Shown here: piece by piece, positions 1 to 13,600 of the stretch
Position numbering within the stretch: position 1 is the stretch's first letter
Layout of the letters: the number at the start of each line of letters is the position of its first letter
From: Pardosa pseudoannulata
Taxonomy: Eukaryota > Arthropoda > Arachnida > Araneae > Lycosidae
Direction: 5' to 3'
Assembly (NCBI GenBank): GCA_032207245.1
Contig: CM063507.1
Span: 88,723,667 to 88,787,666, forward strand
DNA length: 64,000 nucleotides
Made by a program: the position numbers and the translations under genes
The notes under the pieces: model-generated
Database searches by the model: none
What the model was told of the DNA's origin: nothing
Seen by the model: only the letters and a program-made list of their open reading frames with translations

Positions 1-2159
1 TATACTATATTTATTATAATTCATTCAGTTTATAAGAGCAGAATCGCGAACGTGTAAATTTTCGGAATTTTAAATTTGCGATTTTATGAGCTCATTTTTG
101 AAATATAACCAAATAAACTCCTCCAATTTTTCTGCAGAACATGGATTATGCATATCAGCGTGTAGATCTATTTAAGACGAACATGATTATACTATATTTA
201 TTATATTTCATTCATTTTCTAAGAAAAGAATCGCGAACGTGTTAATTTTCGGAATTTTAAATTTGCGATTTTATGAGCCCATTTTTGAAATATACCAAAA
301 TAACTCCTCCATTTTCTGCTGAAACATGGATCTATGCATATCAGCGTGTAGATCTATTTAAGACGAACATGATTATACTATATTTATTATAATTTATTCA
401 GTTTATAAGAGCAGAATCGCGAACGTGTAAATTTTCGGAATTTTAAATTTGCGATTTTATGAGCTCATTTTTGAAATATAACCAAATAAGTCCTCCATTT
501 TCTGCAGAACATGGATCAACGCATATCAGCGTGTAGATCTATTTAAGACGAATATTATACTATATTTAATTATAATTCATTCTGTTTATAAGAGCAGAAT
601 CGCGAACGTGTAAATTTTCGGAATTTTAAATTTGCGATTTTATGAGCTGTTTTAAGAAATATACCTAAATAACTCCTCCATTTTCTGCTGAAACATGGAA
701 CAATGCATATCAGCGTGTAGATCAATTTAAGACGAACACGATTATACTATATTTATTATAATTCATTCAGTTTATAAGAGCAGAATCGCGAACGTGTAAA
801 TTTTCGGAATTTTAAATTTGCGAATTTATGAGCTCATTTTTGAAATATAACCAAATAACTCCTCCATTTTCTGCTGAAACATGGATCTATGCATATCAGC
901 GTGTAGATCTATTTAAGACGAACATGATTATACTATATTTATTATAATTTATTCAGTTTATAAGAGCAGAATCGCGAACGTGTAAATTTTCGGAATTTTA
1001 AATTTTGCGATTTTATGAGCTCATTTTTGAAATATAACCAAATAACTCCTCCATTTTCTGCAGGAACATGGATCACCGCATATCAGCGTGTAGATCTATT
1101 TAAGACGAACACGATAATACTATATTTATTATAATTTATTCAGTTTATAAGAACAGAATCGCGAACGTGTAAATTTTCGGAATTTTAAATTTGCGAATTT
1201 ATGAGCTCATTTTTGAAATATAACCAAATAACTCCTCCATGTTCTGCAGGGAACATGGATCATCATATCAGCGTGTAGATCTATTTAAGACGAACATAAT
1301 TATACTATATTTATTATAATTTATTCAGTTTATAAGAACAGAATCGCGAACGTCTAAATTTTCGGAATTTTAAATTTGCGATTTTATGAGCTCATTTTTG
1401 AAATATAACCAAATAACTCCTCCATTTTCTGCAGGAACATGGATCAACGCATATCAGCGTGTAGATCTATTTAAGACGAACACGATTATACTATATTTAT
1501 TATAATTTATTCAGTTTATAAGAGCAGAATCGCGAACGTGTAAATTTTCGGAATTTTAAATTTGCGATTTTATGAGCTGATTTTGAAATATAACCAAATA
1601 ACTCCTCCATTTTCTGCTGAAACATGGATCTATGCATATCAGCGTGTAGATCTATTTAAGACGAACATGATTATACTATATTTATTATAATTTATTCAGT
1701 TTTATAAGAGCAAATCGCGAACGTGTAAATTTTCGGAATTTTAAATTTCCGATTTTTATGAGCTCATTTTTGAAATATAACCAAATAACTCCTCCATTTT
1801 TCTGCTGAAACATGGATCTATGCATATCAGCGTGTAGACCTATTTAAGACGAACACGATTATACTATATTTATTATAATTTATTCAGTTTATAAGAGCAG
1901 AATCGCGAACGTGTAAATATTCGGAATTTTAAATTTGCGATTTTATGAGCTCATTTTTGAAATATAACCAAATAACTCCTCTATTTTCTGCAGGAACATG
2001 GATCAACGCATATCAGCGTGTAGATCTATTTAGGACGAACACGATTATACTATTTATTATAATTTATTCAGTTTATAAGAGCAGAATCGCGAACGTGTAA
2101 ATTTTCGGAATTTTAAATTTCCGATTTTATGAGCTCATTTTTGAAATATAACCAAATAA

Positions 2160-2240
2160 CTCCTCCATTTTCTGTTGAAACATGGAACAATGCATATCAC
2201 CGTGTAGGTCTTTTAAAGACGAAGAGATTGATACTATATT
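2160..2240 (+). repeat. Subtype C monomer segment (GAAGAGATTG), copy 1
   Basis: A distinct monomer form: CTGTTGAAACATGGAACAAT, then TCACCGTGTAGGTCTTTTAAA and GACGAAGAGATTGATACT in place of TCAGCGTGTAGATCTATTTAA and GACGAACATGATTATACT. The BglII palindrome is therefore lost. Full-length examples of the same haplotype are at 9795-9855, 52150-52215 and 56620-56680, with partial forms elsewhere, showing one variant spread across the window. Confidence 0.85.
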
Positions 2241-2479
2241 TATTATAAGTCATTCTGTTTATAAGAACAGAATCGCGAACGTGTAAATTTTCGTAATTTT
2301 TAATTTGCGCGATTTTATGAGCTCATTTTTGAAATATAACCAAATAACTCCTCCATTTTCTGCAGGAACATGGATCAACGCATATCAGCGTGTAGATCTA
2401 TTTAAGACGAACATGATTATACTATATTTATTATAATTTATTCAGTTTATAAGAGCAGAATCGCGAACGTGTAAATTTT

Positions 2480-2720
2480 CGGAATTTTAAATTTGCGAAT
2501 TTTCCGCTGTTTTCGGAAATATAACCAAATAACTCCTCCATTTTCTGCTGAAACATGGATCTATGCATATCAGCGTGTAGATCTATTTAAGACGAACATG
2601 ATTATACTATATTTATTATAATTTATTCAGTTTATAAGAACAGAATCGCGAACGTGTAAATTTTCTGTAGTTGAATTTTGCGAATTTTCCGCTGTTTTCG
2701 GAAATATACCCAAATAACTC
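2480..2720 (+). repeat. Two adjacent variant monomers lacking the GAGCTC palindrome
   Basis: In two successive units the segment after TTTGCG reads AATTTTCCGCTGTTTTCGG (2498-2516 and again about 2681-2702) where the majority has the ATGAGCTCAT palindrome followed by TTTTTGA. The second also has CTGTAGTTG replacing CGGAATTTT near 2665 and ATACCC for ATAACC. The shared multi-base replacement shows common descent of the two copies by local duplication. Related CCGCT forms recur near 4553-4575 and 20817, so this may be a remnant of an older subfamily. Confidence 0.75.
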
Positions 2721-2884
2721 CTCCATTTTCTGCTGAAACATGGAACAATGCATATCAGCGTGTAGACCTATTTAAGACGAACACGATTATACTATATTTA
2801 TTATAATTAATTCAGTTTATAAGAGCAGAATCGCGAACGTGTAAATTTTCGGAATTTTAAATTTGCGATTTTATGAGCTCATTT

Positions 2885-3130
2885 TTGAAATATAACCGAA
2901 TAACGCCTCCATTTTCTGCAGGAACATGGATCTATGCATATCAGCGTGTAGATCTATTTAAGACGAACATGATTATACTATATTTATTATAATTTATTCA
3001 GTTTATAAGAGCAGAATCGCGAACGTGTAAATTTTCGGAATTTTAAATTTTGCGATTTTATGAGCTCATTTTTGAAATATAACCAAATAACTCCTCCATT
3101 TTCTGCTGAAACATGGATCTATGCATATCA
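2885..3130 (+). repeat. Third copy of the CGAATAACGCC variant
   Basis: CGAATAACGC lies at 2897-2906, followed, as at 7541, by CAGGAAC with CTATGC and then by a TGA/TAT-type unit. The distance to 7541 is 4644 bp, 25 units minus 6 bp. The upstream neighbour differs from those at 7541 and 57711, so similarity is lost on the left side first. Confidence 0.75.
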
Positions 3131-4364
3131 GCGTGTAGATCTATTTAAGACGAACATAATTATTACTATATATTTATTATAATTTATTCAGTTTATAAGA
3201 GCAGAATCGCGAACGTGTAAATTTTCGGAATTTTAAATTTTGCGATTTTATGAGCTCATTTTTGAAATATAACCAAATAACTCCTCCATTTTTCTGCTGA
3301 ACATGGATCAATGCATATCAGCGTGTAGATCTATTTAAGACGAACATAATTATACTATATTTAATTATAATTTATTCAGTTTATAAGAGCAGAATCGCGA
3401 ACGTGTAAATTTTCGGAATTTTAAATTTGCGATTTTATGAGCTCATTTTTGAAATATACCCAATTAACTCCTCCATTTTCTGCAGGAACATGGATCAACG
3501 CATATCAGCGTGTAGATCTATTTAAGACGAACACGATTATACTATATTTATTATAATTCATTCAGTTTATAAAACAGAATCGCGAACGTTGTAAATTTTC
3601 GGAATTTTAAATTTGCGATTTTATGAGCTCATTTTTGAAATATAACCAAATAACTCCTCCATTTTCTGCTGAAACATGGAACAATGCATATCACCGTGTA
3701 GGAATCTATTTAAGACGAACATGATTATACTATATTTATTATAATTTATTTAGTTTATAAGAGCAGAATCGCGAACGTGTAAATTTTCGGAATTTTTTAA
3801 ATTTGCGATTTTATGAGCTCATATTTGAAATATAACCAAATAACTCCTCCATTTTTCTGCAGGAACATGGATCAACGCATATCAGCGTGTTAGACTATTT
3901 AAGACGAACATAATTATACTATATTTATTATAATTCATTCAGTTTATAAGAGCAGAATCGCGAACGTGTAAATTTTCGGACTTTTAAATTTGCGATTTTT
4001 ATGAGCTCATTTTTGAAATATAACCAAATAACTCCCTCCATTTTCTGCAGGAACATGGATCAACGCAATATCAGCGTGTAGATCTATTTAAGACGAACAC
4101 GATTATACTATATTTATTATAATTCATTCAGTTTATAAGAGCAGAATCGCGAACGTGTAAATTTTCGGAATTTTAAATTTTGCGATTTTATGAGCTCATT
4201 TTTGAAATATAACCAAATAACTCCTCCATTTTCTGCAGGAACATGGATCAACGCATATCAGCGTGTAGATCTATTTAAGACGAACACTATTATACTATAT
4301 TTATTATAATTTATTCAGTTTATAAGAGCAGAATCGCGAACGTGTAAATTTTCGGAATTTTAAA

Positions 4365-4600
4365 TTTGCGAATTTTACAGCTCATTTTCGAAATATACCC
4401 AAATAACTCCTCCATTTTCTGCAGAAACATGGATCAACGCATATCAGCGTGTAGATCTATTTAAGACAAACACTATTATACTATATTTATTATAATTCAT
4501 TTAGTTTATAAGAGCAGAATTGCGAACATGTAAATTTTCGGAATTTTAAATTTGCGAAATTTACCGCTCATTTTCGAAATATACCCAAATAACTCCTCCA
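4365..4600 (+). repeat. Two variant monomers of the ACAGCTC/CCGCTC type
   Basis: Two consecutive units share TTTTCGAAATATACCCAAAT in place of TTTTTGAAATATAACCAAAT, and replace the ATGAGCTC palindrome by ACAGCTC (about 4377) or ACCGCTC (about 4563). Both also share GACAAACAC in place of GACGAACAT downstream. The second has lost a CpG in the NruI segment (GAATTGCGAACATG), one of the few copies where that motif is broken. They group with the old-looking copies near 2500 and 20820. Confidence 0.7.
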
Positions 4601-5039
4601 TTTTCTGCAGAAACATGGATCAACGCATATCAGCGTGTAGATCTATTTAAGACAAACACAATTATACTATATTTATTATAATTTATTCAGTTTATAAGAG
4701 CAGAATCACGAACGTGTAAATTTCGGAATTTTAAATTTGCGATTTTATGAGCTCATTTTTGAAATATAACCAAATAAACTCCCACCATTTTCTGCTGAAC
4801 CATGGATCAACGCATATCAGCGTGTAGATCTATTTAAGACGAACATAATTATACTATATTTATTATAATTTATTCAGTTTATAAGAGCAGAATCGCGAAC
4901 GTTTTAAATTTTCGGAATTTTAAATTTGCGATTTTATGAGCTCATTTTTGAAATATATAACCAAATAACTCCTCCATTTTCTGCAGATACATGGATCAAC
5001 GCATATCAGCGTGTAGATCTATTTAAGACGAACTTAATT

Positions 5040-5630
5040 ATACTAATCATTTATTATAATTTATCAGTTCTATAAGAGCAGAATCGCGAACGTGTAAATT
5101 TTCGGAATTTTAAATTTCCGATTTTAAGAGCTCATTTTTGAAATATAACCAAATAAGTCCTCCATTTTTCTGCAGGAAACATGGATCAACCGCATATCAG
5201 CGTGTTAGATCTATTAAGACGAACATGATTTATACTATATTTATTATAATTCTTCCAGTTTATAAGAGCAGAATCGCGAACGTGTAAACTTTCGGAATTT
5301 TAAATTTCTGCGAAATTTTATATGAGCTCATTTTTGAAATATAACAACAAAACTCCTCCATTTTTCTGCAGGAACATGGATCTATGCATATCAGCGTGTA
5401 GAGATCTATTTAATGACGAACATGATTATACTATATTTATTATAATTTATTCAGTTTATAAGAAATACAATCGCGAACGTGCTAATTTTCGGAATTTTTA
5501 AATTTCCATTTTTTATGAGGCTCATTTTTGAATATAACCAAATAACTCCTCCATTTCTGCTGAAACATGGGAATCTATGCAGATCAGATGTAGAGGACGT
5601 GTTATCTATTTAAGACGAACATGATTATAC
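5040..5630 (+). repeat. Indel-dense stretch of satellite
   Basis: Three monomers here carry unusually many small insertions and deletions, for example ACTAATCATTTATT near 5043, GAAATTTTATATGAGC near 5315, GTAGAGATCTATTTAATGACG near 5400, and GATGTAGAGGACGTGTTATC near 5590. Most are one- or two-base changes or short local duplications scattered along the unit, unlike the substitution-type variation in the rest of the array. The stretch ends at an abrupt monomer truncation at 5630, after which copies are nearly perfect. This is what an unpolished read end joined to a polished contig would look like, but genuine decay cannot be excluded from one sequence. Confidence 0.75.
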
Positions 5631-5650
5631 GTAAATTTTCGGAATTTTAA
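5612..5650 (+). repeat. Truncated monomer junction, about 48 bp missing
   Basis: The text passes directly from GATTATAC (unit 46-53) to GTAAATTTTCGG (unit 102 onward), so units 54-101 are absent. The lost part contains the AT-rich tract and the left arm of the dyad. I see no convincing microhomology at the join. It coincides with the change from error-rich to clean monomers, so it is either a deletion breakpoint or an assembly seam. Confidence 0.85.
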
Positions 5651-7359
5651 ATTTGCGATTTTATGAGCTCATTTTTGAAATATAACCAAATAACTCCTCC
5701 ATTTTCTGCAGGAACATGGATCAACGCATATCAGCGTGTAGATCTCTTTAAGACGACCACGATTATACTATATTTATTATAATTCATTCAGTTTATAAGA
5801 GCAGAATCGCGAACGTGTAAATTTTCGGAATTTTAAATTTGCGATTTTATGAGCTCATTTTGAAATATAACCAAATAACTCCTCCATTTTCTGCTGGATC
5901 TATGCATATCAGCGTGTAGATCTATTTAAGACGAACATGATTATACTATATTTATTATAATTTATTCAGTTTATAAGAGCAGAATCGCGAACGTGTAAAT
6001 TTTCGGAATTTTAAATTTGCGATTTTATGAGCTCATTTTTGAAATATAACCAAATAACTCCTCCATTTTCTGCAGAAACATGGATCAACGCATATCAGCG
6101 TGTAGATCTATTTAAGACGAACATATTATACTATATTTATTATAATTTATTCAGTTTATAAGAGCAGAATCGCGAACGTGTAAATTTTCGGAATTTTAAA
6201 TTTGCGATTTTATGAGCTCATTTTTGAAATATAACCAAATAACTCCTCCATTTTCTGCAGAAACATGGATCAACGCATATCAGCGTGTAGATCTATTTAA
6301 GACGAACATAATTATACTATATTTATTATAATTCATTCAGTTTATAAGAGCAGAATCGCGAACGTGTAAATTTTCGGAATTTTAAATTTGCGATTTTATG
6401 AGCTCATTTTTGAAATATAACCAAATAACTCCTCCATTTTCTGCAGATACATGGATCAACGCATATCAGCGTGTAGATCTATTTAAGAAGACGAACATGA
6501 TTATACTATATTTATTATAATTTATTCAGTTTATAAGAGCAGAATCGCGAACGTGTAAATTTTCGGAATTTTAAATTTGCGATTTTATGAGCTCATTTTT
6601 GAAATATAACCAAATAACTCCTCCATTTTCTGCAGGAACATGGATCAACGCATATCAGCGTGTAGACCTATTTAAGACGAAAACAATTATACTATATTTA
6701 TTATAATTTATTCAGTTTATAAGAGCAGAATCGCGAACGTGTAAATTTTCGGAATTTTAAATTTGCGATTTTATGAGCTCATTTTTAAATATAACCAAAT
6801 AACTCCTCCATTTTCTGCAGGAACATGGATCAACGCATATCAGCGTGTAGACCTATTTAAGACGAAAACAATTATACTATATTTATTATAATTTATTCAG
6901 TTTATAAGAGCAGAATCGCGAACGTGTAAATTTTCGGAATTTTAAATTTGCGATTTTATGAGCTCATTTTTGAAATATAACCAAATAACTCCTCCATTTT
7001 CTGCAGGAACATGGATCAACGCATATCAGCGTGTAGATCTATTTAAGACGAACATGATTATACTATATTTATTATAATTTATTCAGTTTATAAGAGCAGA
7101 ATCGCGAACGTGTAAATTTTCGGAATTTTAAATTTGCGATTTTATGAGCTCATTTTTGAAATATAACCAAATAACTCCTCCATTTTCTGCAGGAACATGG
7201 ATCAACGCATATCAGCGTGTAGATCTATTTAAGACGAACATGATTATACTATATTTATTATAATTCATTCAGTTTATAAGAGCAGAATCGCGAACGTGTA
7301 AATTTTCGGAATTTTAAATTTGCGATTTTATGAGCTCATTTTTGAAATATAAACCAAAT

Positions 7360-7625
7360 AACTCCTCCATTTTCTGCTGAAACATGGATCTATGCATATC
7401 AGCGTGTAGATCTATTTAAGACGAACATGATTATACTATATTTATTATAATTTATTCAGTTTATAAGAGCAGAATCGCGAACGTGTAAATTTTCGGAATT
7501 TTAAATTTGCGATTTTATGAGCTCATTTTTGAAATATAACCGAATAACGCCTCCATTTTCTGCAGGAACATGGATCTATGCATATCAGCGTGTAGATCTA
7601 TTTAAGACGAACATGATTATACTAT
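7360..7625 (+). repeat. Monomer pair with rare CGAATAACGCC variant (copy 1 of a long-range duplicate)
   Basis: The unit at 7541-7550 reads CGAATAACGC where nearly all copies read CAAATAACTC. It is preceded by a TGA/TAT-type unit and followed by the recombinant form CAGGAAC with CTATGC. The same run of markers, beginning with an upstream ATTCATTCAG, occurs at 57430-57790, and the central variant also at 2897. This marks a block of two or more monomers copied as a segment. Confidence 0.8.
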
Positions 7626-7784
7626 ATTTATTATAATTTATTCAGTTTATAAGAGCAGAATCGCGAACGTGTAAATTTTCGGAATTTTAAATTTGCGATT
7701 TTATGAGCTCATTTTTGAAATATAACCAAATAACTCCTCCATTTTCTGCTGAAACATGGATCTATGCATATCAGCGTGTAGATC

Positions 7785-7812
7785 TATTTAAGACGAAGAG
7801 ATTGATACTATA
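7785..7812 (+). repeat. Hybrid monomer: common left part, subtype C right part
   Basis: The unit has the ordinary TAGATCTATTTAAGACG but continues with AAGAGATTGATACT (from 7795), the subtype C form. The exchange point lies within the GACGAA shared by both forms. A second hybrid of the same structure is at 9099, seven units further on, which suggests the hybrid was itself duplicated. Confidence 0.8.
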
Positions 7813-9084
7813 TTTATTATAATTTATTCAGTTTATAAGAGCAGAATCGCGAACGTGTAAATTTTCGGAATTTTAAATTTGCGATTTTATGAGCTCATTT
7901 TTGAAATATAACCAAATAACTCCTCCATTTTCTGCAGGAACATGGATAAACGCATATCAGCGTGTAGATCTATTTAAGACGAACACAATTATACTATATT
8001 TATTATAATTCATTCAGTTTATAAGAGCAGAATCGCGAACGTGTAAATTTTCGGAATTTTAAATTTGCGATTTTATGAGCTCATTTTTGAAATATAACCA
8101 AATAACTCCTCCATTTTCTGCAGAAACATGGATCAACGCATATCAGCGTGTAGATCTATTTAAGACGAACATAATTATACTATATTTATTATAATTTATT
8201 CAGTTTATAAGAGCAGAATCGCGAACGTGTAAATTTTCGGAATTTTAAATTTGCGATTTTATGAGCTCATTTTTGAAATATAACCAAATAACTCCTCCAT
8301 TTTTCTGCAGGAACATGGATCAACGCATATCAGCGTGTAGATCTATTTAAGACGAACATAAATTATACTATATTTATTATAATTTATTCAGTTTATAAGA
8401 GCAGAATCGCGAACGTGTAAATTTTCGGAATTTTAAATTTGCGATTTTATGAGCTCATTTTTGAAATATAACCAAATAACTCCTCCATTTTCTGCTGAAA
8501 CATGGATCTATGCATATCAGCGTGTAGATCTATTTAGACGAACATGATTATACTATATTTATTATAATTTATTCAGTTTATAAGAGCAGAATCGCGAACG
8601 TGTAAATTTTCGGAATTTTAAATTTGCGGTTTTATGAGCTCATTTTTGAAATATACCCAATTAACTCCTCCATTTTCTGCAGGAACATGGATCAACGCAT
8701 ATCAGCGTGTAGATCTATTTAAGGACGAACTTGATTATACTATATTTATTATAAATTATTCAGTTTATAAGAGCAGAATCGCGAACGTGTAAATTTTCGG
8801 AATTTTAAATTTGCGATTTTATGAGCTCATTTTTGAAATATAACCAAATAACTCCTCCATTTTCTGCAGGAACATGGATCAACGCATATCAGCGTGTAGA
8901 TCTATTTAAGACGAACTTGATTATACTATATTTATTATAATTCATTCAGTTTATAAGAGCAGAATCGCGAACGTGTAAATTTTCGGAATTTTAAATTTGC
9001 GATTTTATGAGCTCATTTTTGAAATATAACCAAATAACTCCTCCATTTTCTGCAGGAACATGGATCAACGCATATCAGCGTGTA

Positions 9085-9112
9085 GATCTATTTAAGACGA
9101 AGAGATTGATAC
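9085..9112 (+). repeat. Second hybrid monomer with subtype C right part
   Basis: It has the same exchange structure as at 7795: TAGATCTATTTAAGACG followed by AAGAGATTGATACT. The distance of 1304 bp equals seven units plus 2 bp. Confidence 0.8.
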
Positions 9113-9789
9113 TATATTTATTATAATTTATTCAGTTTATAAGAGCAGAATCGCGAACGTGTAAATTTTCGGAATTTTAAATTTGCGATTTTATGAGCTC
9201 ATTTTTTGAAATATAACCAAATAACTCCTCCATTTTCTGCTGAAACATGGATCTATGCATATCAGCGTGTAGATCTATTTAAGACGAACATGATTATACT
9301 ATATTTATTATAATTTATTCAGTTTATAAGAGCAGAATCGCGAACGTGTAAATTTTCGGAATTTTAAATTTGCGATTTTATGAGCTCATTTTTTAAATAT
9401 ACTAAATTAACTCCTCGATTTTCTGCAGAAACATGGCTTAACGCATATCAGCGTGTAGATCTATTTAAGACGAACATGATTATACTATATTTATTATAAT
9501 TTATTCAGTTTATAAGAGCAGAATCGCGAACGTGTAAAATTTTAGAATTTTAAATTTGCGATTTTATGAGCTCATTTTTTGAAATATAACCAAATAACTC
9601 CTCCATTTTCTGCTGAAACATGGATCTATGCATATCAGCGTGTAGATCTATTTAAGACGAACATGATTATACTATATTTATTATAATTTATTCAGTTTAT
9701 AAGAGCAGAATCGCGAACGTGTAAATTTTCGGAATTTTAAATTTGCGATTTTATGAGCTCATTTTTGAAATATAACCAAATAACTCCTC

Positions 9790-9860
9790 CATTTTCTTTT
9801 GAAACATGGAACAATGCATATCACCGTGTAGGTCTTTTAAAGACGAAGAGATTGATACTA
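9790..9860 (+). repeat. Subtype C monomer segment, copy 2
   Basis: It carries GGAACAATGCATATCACC, GTAGGTCTTTTAAAGACG and the AAGAGATTG block (gaagag at 9845), like the copy at 2165. The left part reads CTTTTGAAAC instead of CTGTTGAAAC. The partial form at 9099 lies 746 bp upstream, almost exactly four units. Confidence 0.85.
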
Positions 9861-10494
9861 TATTTATTATAATTTATTCAGTTTATAAGAGCAGAATCGC
9901 GAACGTGTAAATTTTCGGAATTTTAAATTTGCGATTTTATGAGCTCATTTTTGAAATATAACCAAATAACTCCTCCATTTTCTGCTGAAACATGGATCTA
10001 TGCATATCAGCGTGTAGATCTATTTAAGACGAACATGATTATACTATATTTATTATAATTTATTCAGTTTATAAGAGCAGAATCGCGAACGTGTAAATTT
10101 TCGGAATTTTAAATTTGCGATTTTATGAGCTCATTTTTGAAATATAACCAAATAACTCCTCCATTTTCTGCAGGAACATGGATCAACGCATATCAGCGTG
10201 TAGATCTATTTAAGACGAACTTGATTATACTATATTTATTATAATTTATTCAGTTTATAAGAGCAGAATCGCGAACGTGTAAATTTTCGGAATTTTAAAT
10301 TTGCGATTTTATGAGCTCATTTTTGAAATATAACCAAATAACTCCTCCATTTTCTGCAGGAACATGGATCAACGCATATCAGCGTGTAGATCTATTTAAG
10401 ACGAACATAATTATACTATATTTATTATAATTTATTCAGTTTATAAGAGCAGAATCGCGAACGTGTAAATTTTCGGAATTTTAAATTTGCGATT

Positions 10495-10600
10495 TTATGA
10501 GCTCATTTTTAAATATAACCAAATAACTCTTCCATTTTCTGCAGGAACATGGATCAACGCATATCAGCGTGTAGATCTATTTAAGACGAACATAATTATA
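10495..10600 (+). repeat. Monomer with linked TTTTTAAATATAACC and CTCTTCC variants, copy 1
   Basis: A 2 bp deletion gives CATTTTTAAATATAACC and is linked 16 bp later to CTCTTCC in place of CTCCTCC, followed by CAGGAAC...CAACGC and CATAATTA. The same combination is at 43140-43240, 32,638 bp away. Confidence 0.75.
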
Positions 10601-13600
10601 CTATATTTATTATAATTTATTCAGTTTATAAGAGCAGAATCGCGAACGTGTAAATTTTCGGAATTTTAAATTTGCGATTTTCGAGCTCATTTTTGAAATA
10701 TAACCAAATAACTCCTCCATTTTCTGCAGAAACATGGATCAACGCATATCAGCGTGTAGATCTATTTAAGACGAACATAATTATACTATATTTATTATAA
10801 TTTATTCAGTTTATAAGAGCAGAATCGCGAACGTGTAAATTTTCGGAATTTTTAAATTTGCGATTTTATGAGCTCATTTTTGAAATATAACCAAATAACT
10901 CCTCCATTTTCTGCAGGAACATGGATCACCGCATATCAGCGTGTAGATCTATTTAAGACGAACATGATTATACTATATTTATTATAATTTATTCAGTTTA
11001 TAAGAGCAGAATCGCGAACGTGTAAATTTTCGGAATTTTAAATTTGCGATTTTATGAGCTCATTTTTGAAATATAACCAAATAACTCCTCCATTTTCTGC
11101 AGGAACATGGATCAACGCATATCAGCGTGTAGATCTATTTAAGACGAAACGATTATACTATATTTATTATAATTTATTCAGTTTATAAGAGCAGAATCGC
11201 GAACGTGTAAATTTTCGGAATTTTAAATTTGCGATTTTATGAGCTCATTTTTGAAATATAACCAAATAACTCCTCCATTTTCTGCAGAAACATGGATCAA
11301 CGCATATCAGCGTGTAGATCTATTTAAGACGAACATAATTATACTATATTTATTATAATTCATTCAGTTTATAAGAGCAGAATCGCGAACGTGTAAATTT
11401 TCGGAATTTTAAATTTGCGATTTTATGAGCTCATTTTTGAAATATAACCAAATAACTCCTCCATTTTCTGCAGGAACATGGATCAACGCATATCAGCGTG
11501 TAGATCTATTTAAGACGAACACAATTATACTATATTTATTATAATTTATTCAGTTTATAAGAGCAGAATCGCGAACGTGTAAATTTTCGGAATTTTAAAT
11601 TTGCGATTTTATGAGCTCATTTTTGAAATATAACCAAATAACTCCTCCATTTTCTGCTGAAACATGGATCTATGCATATCAGCGTGTAGATCTATTTAAG
11701 ACAAAACATGATTATACTATATTTATTATAATTTATTCAGTTTATAAGAGCAGAATCGCGAACGTGTAAATTTTCGGAATTTTAAATTTGCGATTTTATG
11801 AGCTCATTTTTGAAATATAACCAAATAACTCCTCCATTTTCTGCAGGAAAATGGATCAACGCATATCAGCGTGTAGATCTATTTAGGACGAACATAACTA
11901 TACTATATTTATTATAATTTATTCAGTTTATAAGAGCAGAATCGCGAACGTGTAAATTTTCGGAATTTTAAATTTGCGATTTTATGAGCTCATTTTTGAA
12001 ATATAACCAAATAACTCCTCCATTTTCTGCTGGAACATGGATCAACGCATATCAGCGTGTAGATCTATTTAAGACGAACATGATTATACTATATTTATTA
12101 TAATTTATTCAGTTTATAAGAGCAGAATCGCGAACGTGTAAATTTTCGGAATTTTAAATTTGCGATTTTATGAGCTCATTTTGAAATATAACCAAATAAC
12201 TCCTCCATTTTCTGCAGGAACATGGATCAACGCATATCAGCGTGTAGATCTATTTAAGACGAACATAATTATACTATATTTATTATAATTTATTCAGTTT
12301 ATAAGAGCAGAATCGCGAACGTGTAAATTTTCGGAATTTTAAATTTGCGATTTTATGAGCTCATTTTTGAAATATAACCAAATAACTCCTCCATTTTCTG
12401 CTGAGGAACATGGATCAACGCATATCAGCGTGTAGATCTATTTAAGACGAACATGATTATACTATATTTATTATAATTTATTCAGTTTATAAGAGCAGAA
12501 TCGCGAACGTGTAAATTTTCGGAATTTTAAATTTGCGATTTTATGAGCTCATTTTTGAAATATAACCAAATAACTCCTCCATTTTCTGCAGGAACATGGA
12601 TCAACGCATATCAGCGTGTAGATCTATTTAAGACGAACATAATTATACTATATTTATTATAATTCATTCAGTTTATAAGAGCAGAATCGCGAACGTGTAA
12701 ATTTTCGGAATTTTAAATTTGCGATTTTATGAGCTCATTTTTGAAATATAACCAAATAACTCCTCCATTTTCTGCTGAAACATGGATCTATGCATATCAG
12801 CGTGTAGATCTATTTAAGACGAACATGATTATACTATATTTATTATAATTTATTCAGTTTATAAGAGCAGAATCGCGAACGTGTAAATTTTCGGAATTTT
12901 AAATTTGCGATTTTATGAGCTCATTTTTGAAATATAACCAAATAACTCCTCCATTTTCTGCAGGAACATGGATCAACGCATATCAGCGTGTAGATCTATT
13001 TAAGACGAACATGATTATACTATATTTATTATAATTTATTCAGTTTATAAGAGCAGAATCGCGAACGTGTAAATTTTCGGAATTTTAAATTTGCGATTTT
13101 ATGAGCTCATTTTTGAAATATAACCAAATAACTCCTCCATTTTCTGCAGGAACATGGATCAACGCATATCAGCGTGTAGATCTATTTAAGACGAACACGA
13201 TTATACTATATTTATTATAATTTATTCAGTTTATAAGAGCAGAATCGCGAACGTGTAAATTTTCGGAATTTTAAATTTGCGATTTTATGAGCTCATTTTT
13301 GAAATATAACCAAATAACTCCTCCATTTTCTGCAGGAAACATGGATCAACGCATATCAGCGTGTAGATCTATTTAAGACGAACATGATTATACTATATTT
13401 ATTATAATTCATTCAGTTTATAAGAGCAGAATCGCGAACGTGTAAATTTTCGGAATTTTAAATTTGCGATTTTATGAGCTCATTTTTGAAATATAACCAA
13501 ATAACTCCTCCATTTTCTGCTGAAACATGGATCTATGCATATCAGCGTGTAGATCTATTTAAGACGAACATGATTATACTATATTTATTATAATTTATTC

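Larger units (their letters stand above)
1..5630 (+). repeat. Heterogeneous left block of the array
   Basis: About 30 monomers of the same satellite, clearly more variable than those to the right. Besides the usual subtypes they carry rare substitutions (for example GAGCTGTTTTAAG near 645, TTTTCCGCTG at 2501 and 2687, GAATTGCGAACATG near 4517) and frequent one-base indels, often in T runs such as CCATTTTTCTGC. Divergent monomers are expected towards the edge of a satellite array, where homogenisation is weaker. The indel richness could also come from unpolished long-read sequence. Both explanations may apply: the substitutions look biological, while the homopolymer indels look technical. Confidence 0.85.
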
